Shown here piece by piece: positions 12,396-25,449 of a stretch of DNA of 64,000 nucleotides. This stretch comes from Monilinia fructicola (lineage: Eukaryota > Ascomycota > Leotiomycetes > Helotiales > Sclerotiniaceae), in NCBI GenBank assembly GCA_008692225.1, contig VICG01000015.1, forward strand, positions 62,001-126,000, in the 5' to 3' direction. Under the pieces are notes generated by a model. It was given only the letters and a program-made list of their open reading frames with translations, did not search any database and had not been told where the DNA came from. A program made the position numbers and the translations under genes. Each line of letters begins with the position of its first letter. Position 1 is the first letter of the stretch.

Positions 12396-14865
12396 GTGAT
12401 TGGATGGCGATGCTAGAGAAGTGAAGACGACGATTATAATGCTACGGGTCTGGACGCTGAGGTGGTGTGAAATATCAAGAGCGTCCTTTTTGAAGTATCC
12501 TTATCCTTTATTCTTGAGGCGTATGTTTACACGCCAGATTGCCTCTCGTATGATGGGTCAAGAATCACTTCGGCTTTCGTAGAATGATTCTGGTGGCATG
12601 CGCTACCGTTGGAGTTGCATCGCAGCTGGTATACTTGAATTGTGAATTACGCAGATATAATCATCTCTATTAGATACCATATAATTCAAGCATATCAATA
12701 TCTAACCACATTTAATCTATTGCATTCATAGGATTGATAGTCAACAGGCGCTAGGGATTTTTGGCTGGATTTGTTTTCATTTTTGAATCCATCCATCCGG
12801 TATATCTCAGAATAGAACAGCTCAATTATTGCTCACTTTTTTTACGTTCAGTTTCTTTTCCTTTTTGGAAAAATCTTCTCCGGGCCATCCCATGGAGATG
12901 CGCCAGGCTCCTTACATCAAATTTCTGGTCGCAGAATCAACGGCTGGGAGCGTGGATTTTCGACGGATCGAAGGATCCTCTCGGTTGCGGGTTTTTGGTG
13001 AAAATCTCATGGGAGAACTGGCAGAGGAAGGCGGCACTCATCTCCCGATCAACTTGAGGAACGTGCTAGAGGCGTGCTCCCAACATCTGCTTCAAGTTGG
13101 TACGGAGGTGATATCGTGTTCCCGGTCAGTGGAAAGCGTTGCGGCTTCAATATCTGATCTTGACTCCTGAGTAATTTTCCTTCTGAACTCTGGGTGTTTT
13201 GGATGGTTGTGTCTACGATTCTGTCTACCTCTTGGTGACTCTTTTCTGTGAGTAGAGGACGTGGGAGAGGGTTTCTGTGGCAAGGATGTAATGATGCTGA
13301 AGGCTCATTGGTCGCCATGAGGTGCTTTCAACGTTGATCTGCCATAGAGATTCATGGTTCTGTCTTCGCGTTGTGACCCGGATCAAATTCCATCATTGGG
13401 GTTCGAGTCTCTAAAAGATAGAAGCTTCACCAGGAGGATAATGAATGCCATAGAAAGAAGGAATGATTAGAAAACAGACCCTACTCGAGTATTCCAACAA
13501 CGAAACAAAATATGATATGATTCTCGACTTGGCCTTCCTTCACCTGACTTGTGCATAAGGTTGAATCTATGAATAGAGATCTAGCCATAAGTGGAACCGA
13601 TCAACTCCACTTCCTTCGAGAATAGATAACCTTGGAAAGTCGTAAGGTTTTCCTCAGGCAGCAAAACAAGATAGGTAAGACTAGTACTCCATAAACGAAA
13701 ATTATAAGGGGCTGGCTTGTTGAGCTAAGGGAGAACGAAGGTTGAAACTTACCGTAAGATACCGTATCGATAATTATAATTGATCGTTCTAGTGCTTTGC
13801 TTAAAACTTCTTAACAAATATGAGCACAGAAGGCGATTCGTTCGTTCCTAGCGAAGGTTGTGAGTGATTGAATCAACCATAAATGAAACGAAGCAAAGGT
13901 CTACTCTGTGCGGAGTAAGCTACAAAGAACTCGTTGGTACGACCTGCATATGAAGAATGAATCCTGCTCATGGGCTGAGCTCATGAACAGCGTTTTCTCA
14001 GCTGCAACAAACTCGGACTCTGACATATAAATCATGAGGATGCATGCTATCTGACGTGATATGTGGTCATAGAATGGGAAAACAAAAACTCAAGAAACTT
14101 TATTTTAGGTTTCGGAGTCGAGCGAGCCTGCCGTTTGAACTCATCCATGCACGTGACTTAGCTGAAGGGTAAAGCTCGGCGTTAAGAATACCCTTTTTTT
14201 TTTTCTTATCGCAAACTTCCATCTTCCGTCATTAGTTCCGATCGACGCAAGTAGGGGAGTGGAAACTACCGGTATGGGAAGATTATGCATGACATGACGT
14301 TGAAAGCATCTCATGATAATCATTTTTGTTGAATATCATCGTCGTCGTCATGGTCATACTATACCCAATTCTCACCAGGGACCACCGACGCTACACCACA
14401 CTTTGTATGTTTTGCATGTCGAGATACTCGCAGGTTCGCTACAGCAGTTTAGCATAGAAAAAATCAGATTCAGGGTCTTGATAACCTCGTCTCTACTTGG
14501 GGATCGCCTCACGAGCTGAAGCAAAAAGACTGATCACAACTCAAAGCACCTAAAGTCATTTAGAAATGTGTCTTACAGAACGTTTCATAACAATAGAAAA
14601 TAAGTCTAGATCATTGCTGTTGCTACCCGGTCGGGATTACTCCTGATGCAATATCTTCCGACTTACCCTCAAGTTCCACAGAAAAGTCAAGACTCGAAAT
14701 CATTCGGAACGTCTGAAGTGTATATACATACAGGTATATATAGGTATATATATATATATATAACTAGAGGTTTGTTCTCATGCGATCTTATTTTTATTTC
14801 AGTCAAATTTCTATATCCGTTTTTCTATATACTTATACGTTTTCATAATATCAAAAATCAACAAG
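12396..14865. other. Long intergenic region, no convincing gene
   Basis: Nothing could be assembled into a recognisable gene over about 2.5 kb. The best open frame is 12829-13170 on the plus strand (113 aa, no recognised domain), with a competing frame on the opposite strand. A GGTTCGAGTCT box at 13396 lacks a tRNA body. A TATA/GTATATA run lies at 14715-14762 immediately upstream of the F-box gene. Confidence 0.5.
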
Positions 14866-16039
14866 ATGGTGGATAGTTTCACTGGAATTGCTTCATTACC
14901 AAATGAGGTTGGTATCGAATTCCATCCAACTGTCTGGATTGGCTGACAAAGATCAAAGCTTATCCTCAATTCTCTTTCCCTCCTCTCTACCCGTGAACTC
15001 CTCCCTATCGCTAGTACCTGTCATCGTTTCCATAATTCAATCATCCGAATTATACATCATCGCCTTCTCGCAGCAGCATCCTTAAAGGATTATAAATTAG
15101 TCCTAGAGTGCTATCATCCTTCTACAAAAGACGACACTCCACATCTGTTCTGCGATTATATTGGCACAGATGGGCTCAGTGATGACTTTGTTGGCGAAGG
15201 GGATTTGTACAAGGATGTCGAAGACACCGGTAGACTAGGCAAGATGTTCAGTCTATATTCGCACTTCCGGCCAGTTCAACCTGAAAAAGTAATGGTTTGG
15301 ACAAAAAGTCCAGTAGGCGGAGTTGAACCCGGCCTTTTAACAAAATCAGAAGAAGAGCTCGTTTCCCAGAACCTCGACCTCGAGTCGTATGAATATTTCT
15401 CACAACTTTGTACCAGCACACGTCTCGCCAAACTTGAACAGAAACGAGGATCGTTCCAAAGTTGCGGGAATCTTGGGAAGGGAGTCTTGCGCGTATTTAG
15501 GGGCTGGCTGTCGGATCGTGCTGAGGCGGACGAGAAGCATATTGATACGCCAGAGGAGTGTGAAAATCGGGTACTATGGGCCGATGCAGAAAGATGTGTT
15601 GGATTAAGGTTAAAAGTCCACAAGCGGGAAGAAGCGCCCGCGCCACTTATGCTCGGCCGTGATGAGGAACCTACTGTTTCTTACACGCTTCAATATGAGG
15701 GTATGTCTAGTCCGTACGGGCTTGAGGATGAGAATATTGAGAATGAGAATACTGATGGTTTACTTTCAGAATTGGTCATAAGAACAACACAACTTCTCCT
15801 CAATATCGAGGACTCGCTGACGAGAGAAGTTCAAAATTCAGGTAAAGCAACCATAATTGTACTCTGGACTTATTGGTCCTGCTTTTGTGTTCTCGAATAT
15901 TATGCTTACTTTTATGCTTTGCTTGTTTTTAGGCATGACATGTCGTACCAATGGCGTTCATCAGACTTCTGTTCTTTCGAGTAAGAGTAAAGCGATGGAT
16001 ACGAATTATTCGAAAATGTGGACTCATGGGATAGTTTAA
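14866..16039 (+). CDS. F-box domain protein
   Basis: Assembled from three exons, 14866-14907, 14959-15841 and 15933-16039, totalling 343 aa. Exon 1 ends in SLPNE and exon 2 resumes LILNSLSLLSTRELLPIAS, so the splice reconstitutes an F-box at about residues 9-50, followed by CHRFHNSIIR. The domain docks Skp1 in SCF ubiquitin ligases. The rest (FCDYIGTDGL, MFSLYSHFRPVQPEK, an acidic stretch near 230-245) resembles the unclassified C-terminal parts of fungal F-box proteins, and the substrate is unknown. The first donor (gttggt) is weak, but the branch-like CTGAC and in-frame joining support it. The second intron (gtaaag to ttttag) joins in phase 1. The frame is intact. Confidence 0.75.
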
Positions 16040-17585
16040 AGTAATACCTAATGGGTGTTTTGGGTGTTTCAGGCGTTTAGGGTTTTCTTGGGTCTACAAT
16101 GAGCCCAGCCGACTCATTTTGTACTCTATATAGAGTTGCAGTCATTTATCAAACCGTTATAAAAAAGCTTTGTGGCTCCAACAAGGGGAGAAAAGCTTCA
16201 TCCTCACAACTTATTCGTTACTCGTGGGATTCATCGTCACGTGAAACAGAGTTGACCTCATTTGTGTGTACTCGTGTGTACCTCGGTAGTTTGGGTTACT
16301 TTGGGTTACATCGGAAATTAGCACTGCCTTAATCCTCACCAAGGTTTGCTTTTACTATATGCATACTTACGTTGGATCTCATCTCAACATCTCAATACAG
16401 AGTACACATCTTTCAACATCTCACATCATCCTTGTGCTTATGAATTGCAAAATGATATCTGTCCAATAAAAATAAGACGTTGATTTGATAGTTTCAAAGT
16501 TCAGTCTTCAGGACTACATGACAATATAACATGACAATGCAACATGACAACCCCAGCGTGATAATACAGCATGACAATCCAGCACAACCTCTGTTGTAAG
16601 GATGTACCTTTTTCGGTACCAAAAACAAGGATTTCTGAAGGTATCCTAGTCCTGGTCATATATATCTTTTTGAATTTTTGACAGAATTACACCAACTCTA
16701 ATTAGACTCTCATCGTCCCTGGCCTAGAAACCTAGAATGCATCTAATATCATTCTTATAAGAATACGCTCGCCTCAATTAGAATCATCATTTAAAATATA
16801 TGCTAAGCTTAACATTAAGGATATATTAGATGAAAATAAGAGAGGACTTACAGCTGAAATCCTAGAGGTAGCCCTCCAAGCCAGAGGTCAAGAATATAAC
16901 ATTAAATACCTAATATAACTCTCCCCCCCTCCCCCAAAAATGATTATTAAAAAGAGTATATCCTCACAAAGAGGATTCATACAACGATGTTATTTTACTG
17001 TACCATTGTTAATATCTAATTCACTTTCGCGGCAGGTCATTTTCCTAACGATAGGGTAGGGTGGGTTGTTATTGCCTATCATGTAAGTTTAAGCATACCA
17101 CCTTTCTCTCTGAATGATTTCTGAGCTTCAAGACACCCCTTCAATGTTCAAGAGAGTGGCAGATGATCAAGTGAATGATCTTTACGTGACGGGTCTATCA
17201 TACAACGACCGTTTATATCTTCTTCGGTTTGGTCTGTGCATGGCGCAGTCGTGTCGAACTTCTAGTTTTCCCTTGTAAATGTTGGTAACAGGGGTGTTAG
17301 TGTACTCCCTCTTCCTTCAGGATGAACAAGTCTCAGTACGGATATAGCCATTTACCATAGCTCCAGAATGTCACTTGCAAAGGTATCGCAGTGTCAAACT
17401 GCAGTGAATCATGTTCGTCCATCTAATCAGGCTAATTCCTATGAAGTTGTTCAGGTGGTCCCCGCAGAAAGTATACTTAATCTTTGGATCCTTCGCCATA
17501 TACCTCCTCTTCTTCACACCATCCCATCATCCTACATCACTACACTGATCGAGTAAAGAAGAAAGGGTGTACATCAAATTGGAAA
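16040..17585. other. Intergenic; short CATGACAAT tandem motif
   Basis: No gene is seen. A cluster of imperfect CATGACAAT-like units lies at 16515-16585, and a C-rich run at 16920-16936. The last 250 bp before the esterase start are presumably its promoter. Confidence 0.5.
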
Positions 17586-19391
17586 ATGCTTAATATCTTT
17601 ATCTTCCTTGCACTTGTTGCTTCAGCATTTGCAGCTCCCACATTTACACCCACTATCAACCCAACTGTTGATCTGGGATACTCAAAATACTTAGGTACAA
17701 ATAATGGTAATGGTATCACACAATGGCTAGGATTAAGATATGCGGCACCTCCCCTAGGAGATCTACGATTTCGAGCTCCTCGAAGTCCGTTAGTTAATGC
17801 AACTTTGCAAAGAGCAGACAAGGTACGTACTCGAACCACATCTCCTCCCTACCACATTCACTAAATTCTTGACAGCACGGAGGAGTATGCCACTCCTCGC
17901 CTTCTACGTCACTTTCTTCAAGCACGTCTGAGGACTGCCTTTTTGCGGACGTTTATGCACCGACTGATGCAAGCAAACTCCATCCTGTCTTTGTATATTT
18001 TCAAGGGGGCGGCTTCAATGGTCTTGCTAGCCCGAATCTGAATGCGACCAGGCTGATTGCAGCAGGTGATTACGATATTGTTGTTGTGACATTCAATCAT
18101 CGTGTTGGTCCTTGGGGTTTCTTGGCTAGCAAAGAAGTTGTGGCAAATGGAGATACGAATGTTGGACTTAAAGATCAACGATTCCTACTCAAATGGGTGC
18201 AGGAGAACATCATACATGTAAGCTACCCTCAACAGGAACCAGTTGGTGTCTCATGGCGTAAAATATTAACATATTAAAGTTTGGAGGCGATCCTTCTCAC
18301 GTCACCATTGGGGGCGCAAGTGCCGGTGCTGCCTCGGTTGATTTACAGCTTTCCGCGTACGGAGGTCGTGATGATGGCCTGTTTCATGCCAGTGTAGCTG
18401 AGAGCCAATCTTTTGGTGCTCAACTTACGGTCAGCGAGTCCACAGTACCAGTATGATGGTTTAGTTCAACGCACGGGTTGTGCTATGAAAAATGATACCC
18501 TGGCTTGCTTAAGAGGGTTGGATATTAGTGTCATTGCGCAAAACACACATCAATATTCCAACTCCAGGTGGAGCGGGAGGAAACCCAGTCTTCATGTGGT
18601 CAAATGTCGTTGATGGAGACTTTACTCCAGATTATACTTATAACTTATTTGCCGCGGGAAAATACGTTAAACTTCCTGCAATATATGGGTACGTTTCTTC
18701 CCAATGCAGCTTCTCCGTTTTCTTCGGAAAGTAGTTAACATAAGAATTTCCCGCGTGCCAGGGACGACACAAACGAAGGCACAATATTCACCCCAAAGTC
18801 CATAGACTCTATCACCGACATGTCTAACTTTTTGAAAAACAACTTCGTCAAACTCACCCGATGACCAAATTGACAATATTCATCAATACTACCCTGAAGG
18901 GGGCCCCAATATCCAAATGCTGGTCGTTACTGGAGTGCAGCAGCTCTTGCATATGGAGAGATGCGCGCTATAATTGTCCTGGAATTTTACCTATCCGGAT
19001 CACATGACTTTTTTGCTCCTTCCATTGGAAATTGGAATTATCATTGGGACGTTTTATCCACTGCCAACGCCGCAAGTGGACTTGGTGTTACACATACTGC
19101 TGAATCAGGTTTCTATCTGGGGAAGCAGTGGACCACCAGACTCTGCGCTTATCCCATCCATACAAGCATATTGGACCAGCTTTATAAGGTTCAAGGATCC
19201 TAATACGCGCAAGCTCGAGAGTGCACCGATATGGGAACAATTGAAGACTGATAATTATCAGAGAGTACTTTTTCAAGCCGAGAATGTTTACGGGTGATGC
19301 AGTTGCTAATGTGACGATGGAAACGATATCAAGCGAACAATTAGCGAGGTGTTCGTACTTGTCTAGTATTGGTGCGAGTATCGCACAATAA
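17586..19391 (+). pseudogene. Type-B carboxylesterase/lipase, multiply frameshifted
   Basis: The start gives a signal peptide (MLNIFIFLALVASAFAAP), then QWLGLRYAAPPLGDLRFRAP, EDCLFADVYAP, the oxyanion region GGGFNG, NHRVGPWGFL and the nucleophile elbow GGASAG, all hallmarks of secreted alpha/beta-hydrolase type-B carboxylesterases. Introns near 17823-17875, 18218-18280 and 18690-18762 are normal. From about 18440 the homologous frame hops repeatedly (near 18440, 18540, 18860, 18905, 18975, 19110 and 19280). Each break can be explained by one base too many in a short run. The conserved blocks continue on the far side (SGLGVTHTAE, WGSSGPPDSALIPSIQAYW, APIWEQ). Product, if any, would be truncated soon after the catalytic Ser. 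Either a recent pseudogene or base-calling error. Confidence 0.8.
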
Positions 19392-20103
19392 GGGAGGAGT
19401 TAATTTTTGGATTGGAGCTATTTCAATTACGCTTCACTTCTATTTGCACATTTTTATAGTATGGATATTCGGCACTAGGTGTTAGGGAAAGAGGGCTTGC
19501 ATGGCTTTGGATAAGCAGGCGTTTCTAGAGGTCCGATCGGATGGGGAATTTTTCCAATTTTATTATCGACAGTTGGCGACTGAGGAGCATCTATTAGAAT
19601 AGTAATAATTGTCATATACATAGCTGTTTAGTATTAAATATCTACACATCAATCTAGCACAATTGATATCAATCATAATTGAACAAAGAATCTCACGATA
19701 TCCCAGGAACATCTCGGATCCAGACCATCCAGTTTCCTTTGTTTACATCCATTCCACAAGTCTATTTCTACTCATCCTTGATTGCTTGGGTTTCTTTGTT
19801 ACAATAAGATAGTCCAATTACCGCTACCATCGAACGTTCTTTTTCGTTCCAATACCCGACGCCAAGTTCCTACATACCTCTTCTTTCACGTGTTTTAAAG
19901 GGGAGCTGAACTCAGCGTTACCAATCATTCTCTTTGTTATTCAATCTATCATTTCATCTTCACTGGCGTTTCTCCACTTTGATATTACGAAACTCATTAT
20001 TCAATGATAGTTATGATACTTGAACTTCTATTTTCGCCACAGCATGGTTCATAATCAGATCTTTCAATCTGTCCTGTTGGAAATAAAGCTGTAATTCATA
20101 CGT
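19392..20103. other. Intergenic, nothing recognised
   Basis: About 700 bp between the esterase relic and the disordered-protein relic. No open frame, RNA or repeat could be supported. Confidence 0.5.
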
Positions 20104-21336
20104 ATGCATACTAAACCACAAAGTTCATCTCAAAAACCTCACTCACACAACTCACTTGCTCGAAGCTTCACATCGCACCACAAACACCACCATACAATGA
20201 CATCCCACACGAACCCAAAGCCCAACTCCAGCTCCCCCAAGCGAAAAATGGCACAAAATTCCTCGGACCGCCTCTCCAAAATCCCCAAACTCAAAGTCCC
20301 CACCAGCACCCCCACCGATCTTTCCCAGCCCAATCTCTCCCGCTCGAGAAACCTTCCTCAAGCACCACCCACGACCAAAACCAAACGCCACCACGACGGA
20401 CACCCCCCCCCCTCATCACGGCTTCATCCACCCTCCCCATGACGCCACCCTCTTTCTCCCCACAACACCACGTCCAGCCCCTCACACCTCCGGCTTGGCG
20501 AAGTCCCCGGCGTCATCCCCCCCTTCACATCACCCACAGCCGCACAACCGGACCACCAGCCGTTTTCCGATCAGGATTCCCGTCCGAAACGGTAGATGCG
20601 GTGGGGCTGGGGGCGCCGCCAAATCTAGCCAGTGAGTTGGAAGAGGCGTTGATTGAGGAGGTGCAGAAGAATCCGGGGTTGACGAGGGGGGTTCATATTG
20701 AGGATTTGGCGAGTGGGGGAGAGGGGGGGAGTAATTTGACGCCGGGGGAGGTAGGGGGGTTGGGGTGTGATGTTGAGATTGAGGTTGTGGATGAGATTAC
20801 GTGGGAGAGTGATGAGGACGAAGATCAAGATCAAGATGAAGATCAATATCACGATCAGGAAGAACATGAACACGAGACTGGGGAAAATGAAAAAGAATTA
20901 CATCGCGGAGAATTCCGACTCGGGAGAGTCCTCTGATTCGGATACGATGGGAAGCTCGCTGGGCGGAAACGATGATACGGTGATGGATACGGGGTTGGGG
21001 TATGATGAGGGGTATGAGGAGGAGGAGGAGGAGGATTGGTACCGTGGTATTGGTACCGCAGGGGGTCGCGCGGACTGGAACGATATGTCGAAGATGATAT
21101 TGATGTGGATCCGTATGCAGGCGCGAGCGACGAAGAGTCAGGGGGCAGATGATGTAAAGATGGGTTTAGGGGAGGCGGATGGGAATGGGGATGCGGTGTG
21201 GGATGGAGTGGAGGCTCTGGAGCCGGGGAGGATGAGGCTGTGGATGGGTATGAGGGGACTGGGGAGGGGGCAGAGAGAAATGTTGGGGATGATGTTTGGT
21301 GGTGATGGGGTTGGGAGTTGTGGTGATGGTTTGTAA
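20104..21336 (+). pseudogene. Acidic, low-complexity hypothetical protein with broken frame
   Basis: A coding-like signal runs along the plus strand but changes frame several times. The order is a basic Ser/Pro/Lys-rich part from 20104 (KRKMAQNSSDRLSKIPKLK), a break at the ten-C run near 20404-20413, Pro-rich segments, then SELEEALIEEVQKNPGLTRG, a Glu/Asp-rich tail (DEDEDQDQDEDQ near 20815-20845), and acidic stretches in the other two frames (DSGESSDSD near 20920; VEDDIDVDPYAG near 21080). No domain is recognised. It may be a disordered protein with slippage indels, a multi-exon gene I cannot resolve, or GA-rich sequence that mimics coding. The 3' part (21150-21336) is GA-rich and especially doubtful. 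Confidence 0.35.
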
Positions 21337-21815
21337 TGTAAGGGCTGTTTTTGGGTACAAGAATGAAGAATAGGGTCGTCGCGTTTTGGGTTTTGGTTGA
21401 ACATTATGGATTGGAGCTTGGGATGAAGATATAAAGGATGATTTCTGATAAATGTGAAAGGGTTTGGAAATTGAATGGAAAAGCATCGATTGAGCTAATG
21501 CATGTGTATAGGATTATTGATAGGATGTAACAAGCCACACTCTGTGTGTAATATAGCTAATACGATTCTTATATTGGATAGTTGCGTCGTATCAACCTGT
21601 GGCATATTGCTCTCAGAAACAAGAAATACTTGGTTATATGATAAACTGACAAAGTATCAATCTACTAGAAATAGACAGACCTCTCCATAGCAAACTTTCT
21701 GAAGAAAATAAGTACAAGGTCCCGTCGTAAACACCTAAATAACACCGATCCTATCCCATCCCATCCAATCGCATCATAATTTCCCAGTGTCCCAAATAAA
21801 CCACCCCAAAAAGTC
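21337..21815. other. Intergenic between convergent genes
   Basis: About 480 bp of non-coding sequence between the plus-strand acidic gene and the minus-strand glycosyltransferase stop codon. Nothing else is seen. Confidence 0.5.
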
Positions 21816-23117
21816 CTATAGGATCTCCCCATCACCCACCTGCTTCCCCAACCTCGGTTTGAAGAATTCATCCCCATTCCTCTCCTTCTCAATCCCACCC
21901 CCATCATACCATTCCAACATCTCCGTCCACCCGTCCATCCATTCCTCCAACAACCATCCCTTCGACGCCCACAACTTCTCATGCACCACCTTCAACTTCC
22001 CCCTATCATCTTCGCGAGGAAAAAACCCTCCCCAACGCCTCTCCAACGGCGTCGCCGGAAACGCCCCATCCGTTTTGAATTGCCAAGCGAAAAATGCCTG
22101 ATCAGCCATCTTCGTATTATACATAGCATATTTCCGATAATTCTGCAGAAACCTCCTATACAGCAACTGACTCGGGGTGAACACCATAGCTCCCACATTA
22201 ATCTCGAGCGCCGCATCCGAATTCTGCGGCACCCCCGCGAAGATGAATGCCTCGCCATGACAACTCGGCGACCCGTCGGGGAAAAAATCGTCCGCATCCT
22301 GCTGAAGCGCGTTACACGATTTCGGCACCGCTAAATCGAACATTGCGTCGATGTTTTCCAATGGGAACGCATCTGCGTCTAGGAAGAGGATGCGGTCGAA
22401 ATCCGTTTGGCTCCACATGTGTAGTTTGGAGAAAGTGTCTCTCCAGCGTCCGAGGATCGGGACGTCTTGTCCGGAGACAAGGTCTTTGGGGCTAGGGTTC
22501 CAATCGATCGGGTCGAGTTCCCTGACGATTGCTCCGGCGCCGGCGAGCAATTGTCGTTGTTCTTGCGTGACGTGGGAGGCGACGAATGCGATGAAGGGGT
22601 AGGACTGGGTTTTTGAGGAGGGACGCCAGAGGACGCGGTAGATGAGCGATTGAACGGCCATGAAGTAGGGGTCGCGGATTGAGGGGTTATGTGTATTCAT
22701 GAATGTTGCGTAGGCGTATCTTGAGCCGACCGGTTTGGCGGGGTTGTAGTTGTGCGGCCATTTGCTTGCGAGGGTTTTGAGATCGAGGGAGGGGAAGGGA
22801 GGGGAAGATCGTCTTGAAAGGGGTATTTTATGTTGTCAAATGCGGAGGTGCTTGGGTTTCGGGATATCGGGGAGTGGAGGAGAGGTTTGTGGCGGGAAGT
22901 TGAGGTTGGGGGAAGGGTCTTGTATTGTGATTTCCGGTGGATTTAGATTCGATGTCAAACCATCGCCCATTGCATGAACTAATCTATCGTGCTCCTTCTC
23001 CGCTTCCCAATCGGTTTTCACATTATTATATGCCTCTCTTATCGTCGAATGTGAGAGCCAAAGGATTCCAGCTACAACAACAAATAAGCAAGCAAAGCTT
23101 GTACGACTGCGTCGCAT
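21816..23117 (-). CDS. Golgi-type GT8/glycogenin-like glycosyltransferase
   Basis: The main open frame (22700-21816) carries a nucleotide-sugar transferase fold: YPFIAFVASHV, FSKLHMWSQTDFDRILFLDADAF with the metal-binding DAD near 22380, INVGAMVFTP, and ADQAFFAWQF. Homology continues upstream of that ATG (RYAYATF and a Pro-rich lead), reaching an N-terminal part from 23117 that begins MRRSRTS, followed by one hydrophobic signal anchor (FACLFVVVAGILWL). This is the layout of a type II Golgi enzyme such as fungal Gnt1-type transferases. Joining the two parts meets an in-frame TGA at 22834-22836, and no standard GT-AG intron restores the frame. A GC-AG intron is possible, or this is a genuine nonsense mutation. 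The substrate cannot be inferred. Confidence 0.65.
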
Positions 23118-25449
23118 AATTGGCAGGAACTCATATATCGCAAGTCTTGTTGATTCGTGAACAATTCTAGAAGAGATCAATTGAAGCTACGTGTACAAAC
23201 TCAATAGTTCTAAAACCCACTCATATTAGGTTGAGGCTAATATACAAATTGAAAATCAGCACGAAATATTGAAGGATTACTTGCGATCGGATTAGAGATA
23301 TAAGTCAATTGTATATATTATAAATATGCCGTGGTTACATCAAATCCCACTAGTTCTATATATGCGGGATGCTGTCACTAAACGAAATCTTGGAAGTAGA
23401 GCTAGAACTAGAACTATGTAACATCGTCATTGGCTGAGGTATTAGTGATCCATGGATGTTTAGGTTTTAGCTTTACACTTGCTAACCGCCCCCTGCAGTA
23501 TATCCGGACTACAGTAGTAGTCGTCCCGTCCTATTAGTTCACGCTAGATTGGCGTAATCTACGTTCTTAGCTTTTGCGTGTTCCTCTCTGTACGGAGCAC
23601 TGTACTTGGAGTTTGATGCTTGATACAGTAGAACTGCGGGAGAATTATCATGATCTGCAATGATAGTTCTATATCATTCATGACATACCCATCAGACGAT
23701 AGACAGTAAAGTTAAGACTTTACTTCTACTTGTAGATCCGAGAATAGACATAAATTTAGAAATGAAGTATGAGGAAGGAATCTCAATAGAACCATCTGTT
23801 CTAATAAAAGCAGCGGAATAAATCATGAAGCTACATGAATTCCCTACCTTCAGCTCTTTTCACATCAGAATTGATTGAATATGCTGGGGTAAATTGGTGG
23901 GTCGGTCAATGTGGATAAGGGTTCAGGGTTCCCCGCATGGTTCTTACTGTATGTACAGAGTAAAAGAAGCGCTGATTTAGTATCAAATTAGAAAGTTTGT
24001 TGTTTGATACTAATGAGAGAGGAAGAATTTAAAAATTTGGGAGGAGAGGGAAGAAGGTGGTGGATATGCTTCGAATAGATGAAGGAGAAGGGGTAGCGTT
24101 AATTAGACGAAATGTTGAGAAGGTGGTGTGATGGAGCGGATTGAATGAGGAGGGGAGTTGAATGAGACTTGGTAATTGAAAGAAGGGCAATCTTGGGAGC
24201 CGGATCAATGCATAGGTGGAAGGCCGGTATGAGAAAGGTGTGTTGGCCGGGGAATTTTTAACGGAACAAGGTTTACCAGAGCAAGGTTCAGACAGTAGAT
24301 GGTTCCACTGCGGATGGGTCAACAGGAGATCGCTCCACGGGACAAGGTTTGTAGAAGGGGAAAATACTTCAGCAAAAGTAAGCTTTGACTGAGCAGGCGA
24401 TTGTGGTGATTAGACGGAGCCACGAGGCGCAATTCTGGCTTGTGGGAAGTGGAGTGCAAAGGTTTTTAGCGGCTCCCTGATCTTGAAGATACCTTGGATT
24501 GGTTCTGTCTCATATAATTGCAGATGCTGTAAGAGCACCTTTTCCTCAAGGGTCTCTTTAAACCTTGCCCATAACCTGGGGCAAATCCTCGATCTAGTCG
24601 AGTGCAGTAGTGTAAGATTTTAGCGTGGTAGAATGGACAGCACCTTTGAATTCTAATATTCTAGAATCTATTATTGGGAACAACAAATAAATACATAGAG
24701 TAGAGACATTGAAGTTCACTTCTCTTACAAAGCCTCCGGTCGAAGTTCTAAACTTCAATAAACGGGACTAGGATTGGCGTGATACAAATCTAAACCTCAC
24801 AAGGGCCTCCCTGCTGTCCTTCCTCAAGTATACTCTACTCTGTATGGTTCATATATGCTCCTTACTCTAGTATAGCAAGCGAAGCCAGTCCCAATCAGTA
24901 CTAGTAAAGCTCTGACAACATTGGACCCCTTTCACCTCATCCATTCTTAAATCTTCAATGTTGACCTTGGAACGAATGAATGACTTGAATATCATCACTT
25001 TTCCACTACCGGCTTACTATTATGTTCCCCAAGAGGTCATTCCTCCATTAGTAGGTTATTATATGAAAATTCCGAACTTTGGAAACTTATTCTTCTTGTT
25101 TAGAAAAGCCTTTTGATTCAACAAATAAAGTCTCCATGTTACTCAAACTACCTACTCTCTTACCCGCCTGCAAGATGGCCTCACCAAGGTCCTCACTGCT
25201 GATGTTATATGACATCATGCCTTTGATGATTCTCAAGCGTTCACTTTATTGGCTTGCAAGTTACCGGCCCTCACATATGCAGTCCCCAACAACCCAATTG
25301 CAATCGGTGAAATGAATTAGACGCAAATATTTACTTAAACTTTGGTCACACCAGAACCCTAAGGTTTCTGGGGGGTCAAGCAAGAATTGTACCACGAAAC
25401 AGTCACCTCAAAATATACGCATATATAGTTCAATCATATCTTGTATCGA
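23118..25449. other. Long intergenic region, no gene supported
   Basis: About 2.3 kb. Open frames such as 24029-24322 (-) and 25079-25315 (+) look spurious and are compositionally biased. No RNA gene or transposon end was found. Confidence 0.5.

Noticed and set aside
12829..13170. 113-aa open frame
   Set aside because: No family resemblance, no clear splice partners, and competing open frames on the other strand.
13330..13420. tRNA-like B box (GGTTCGAGTCT) at 13396
   Set aside because: No A box at the right distance and no cloverleaf could be folded around it.
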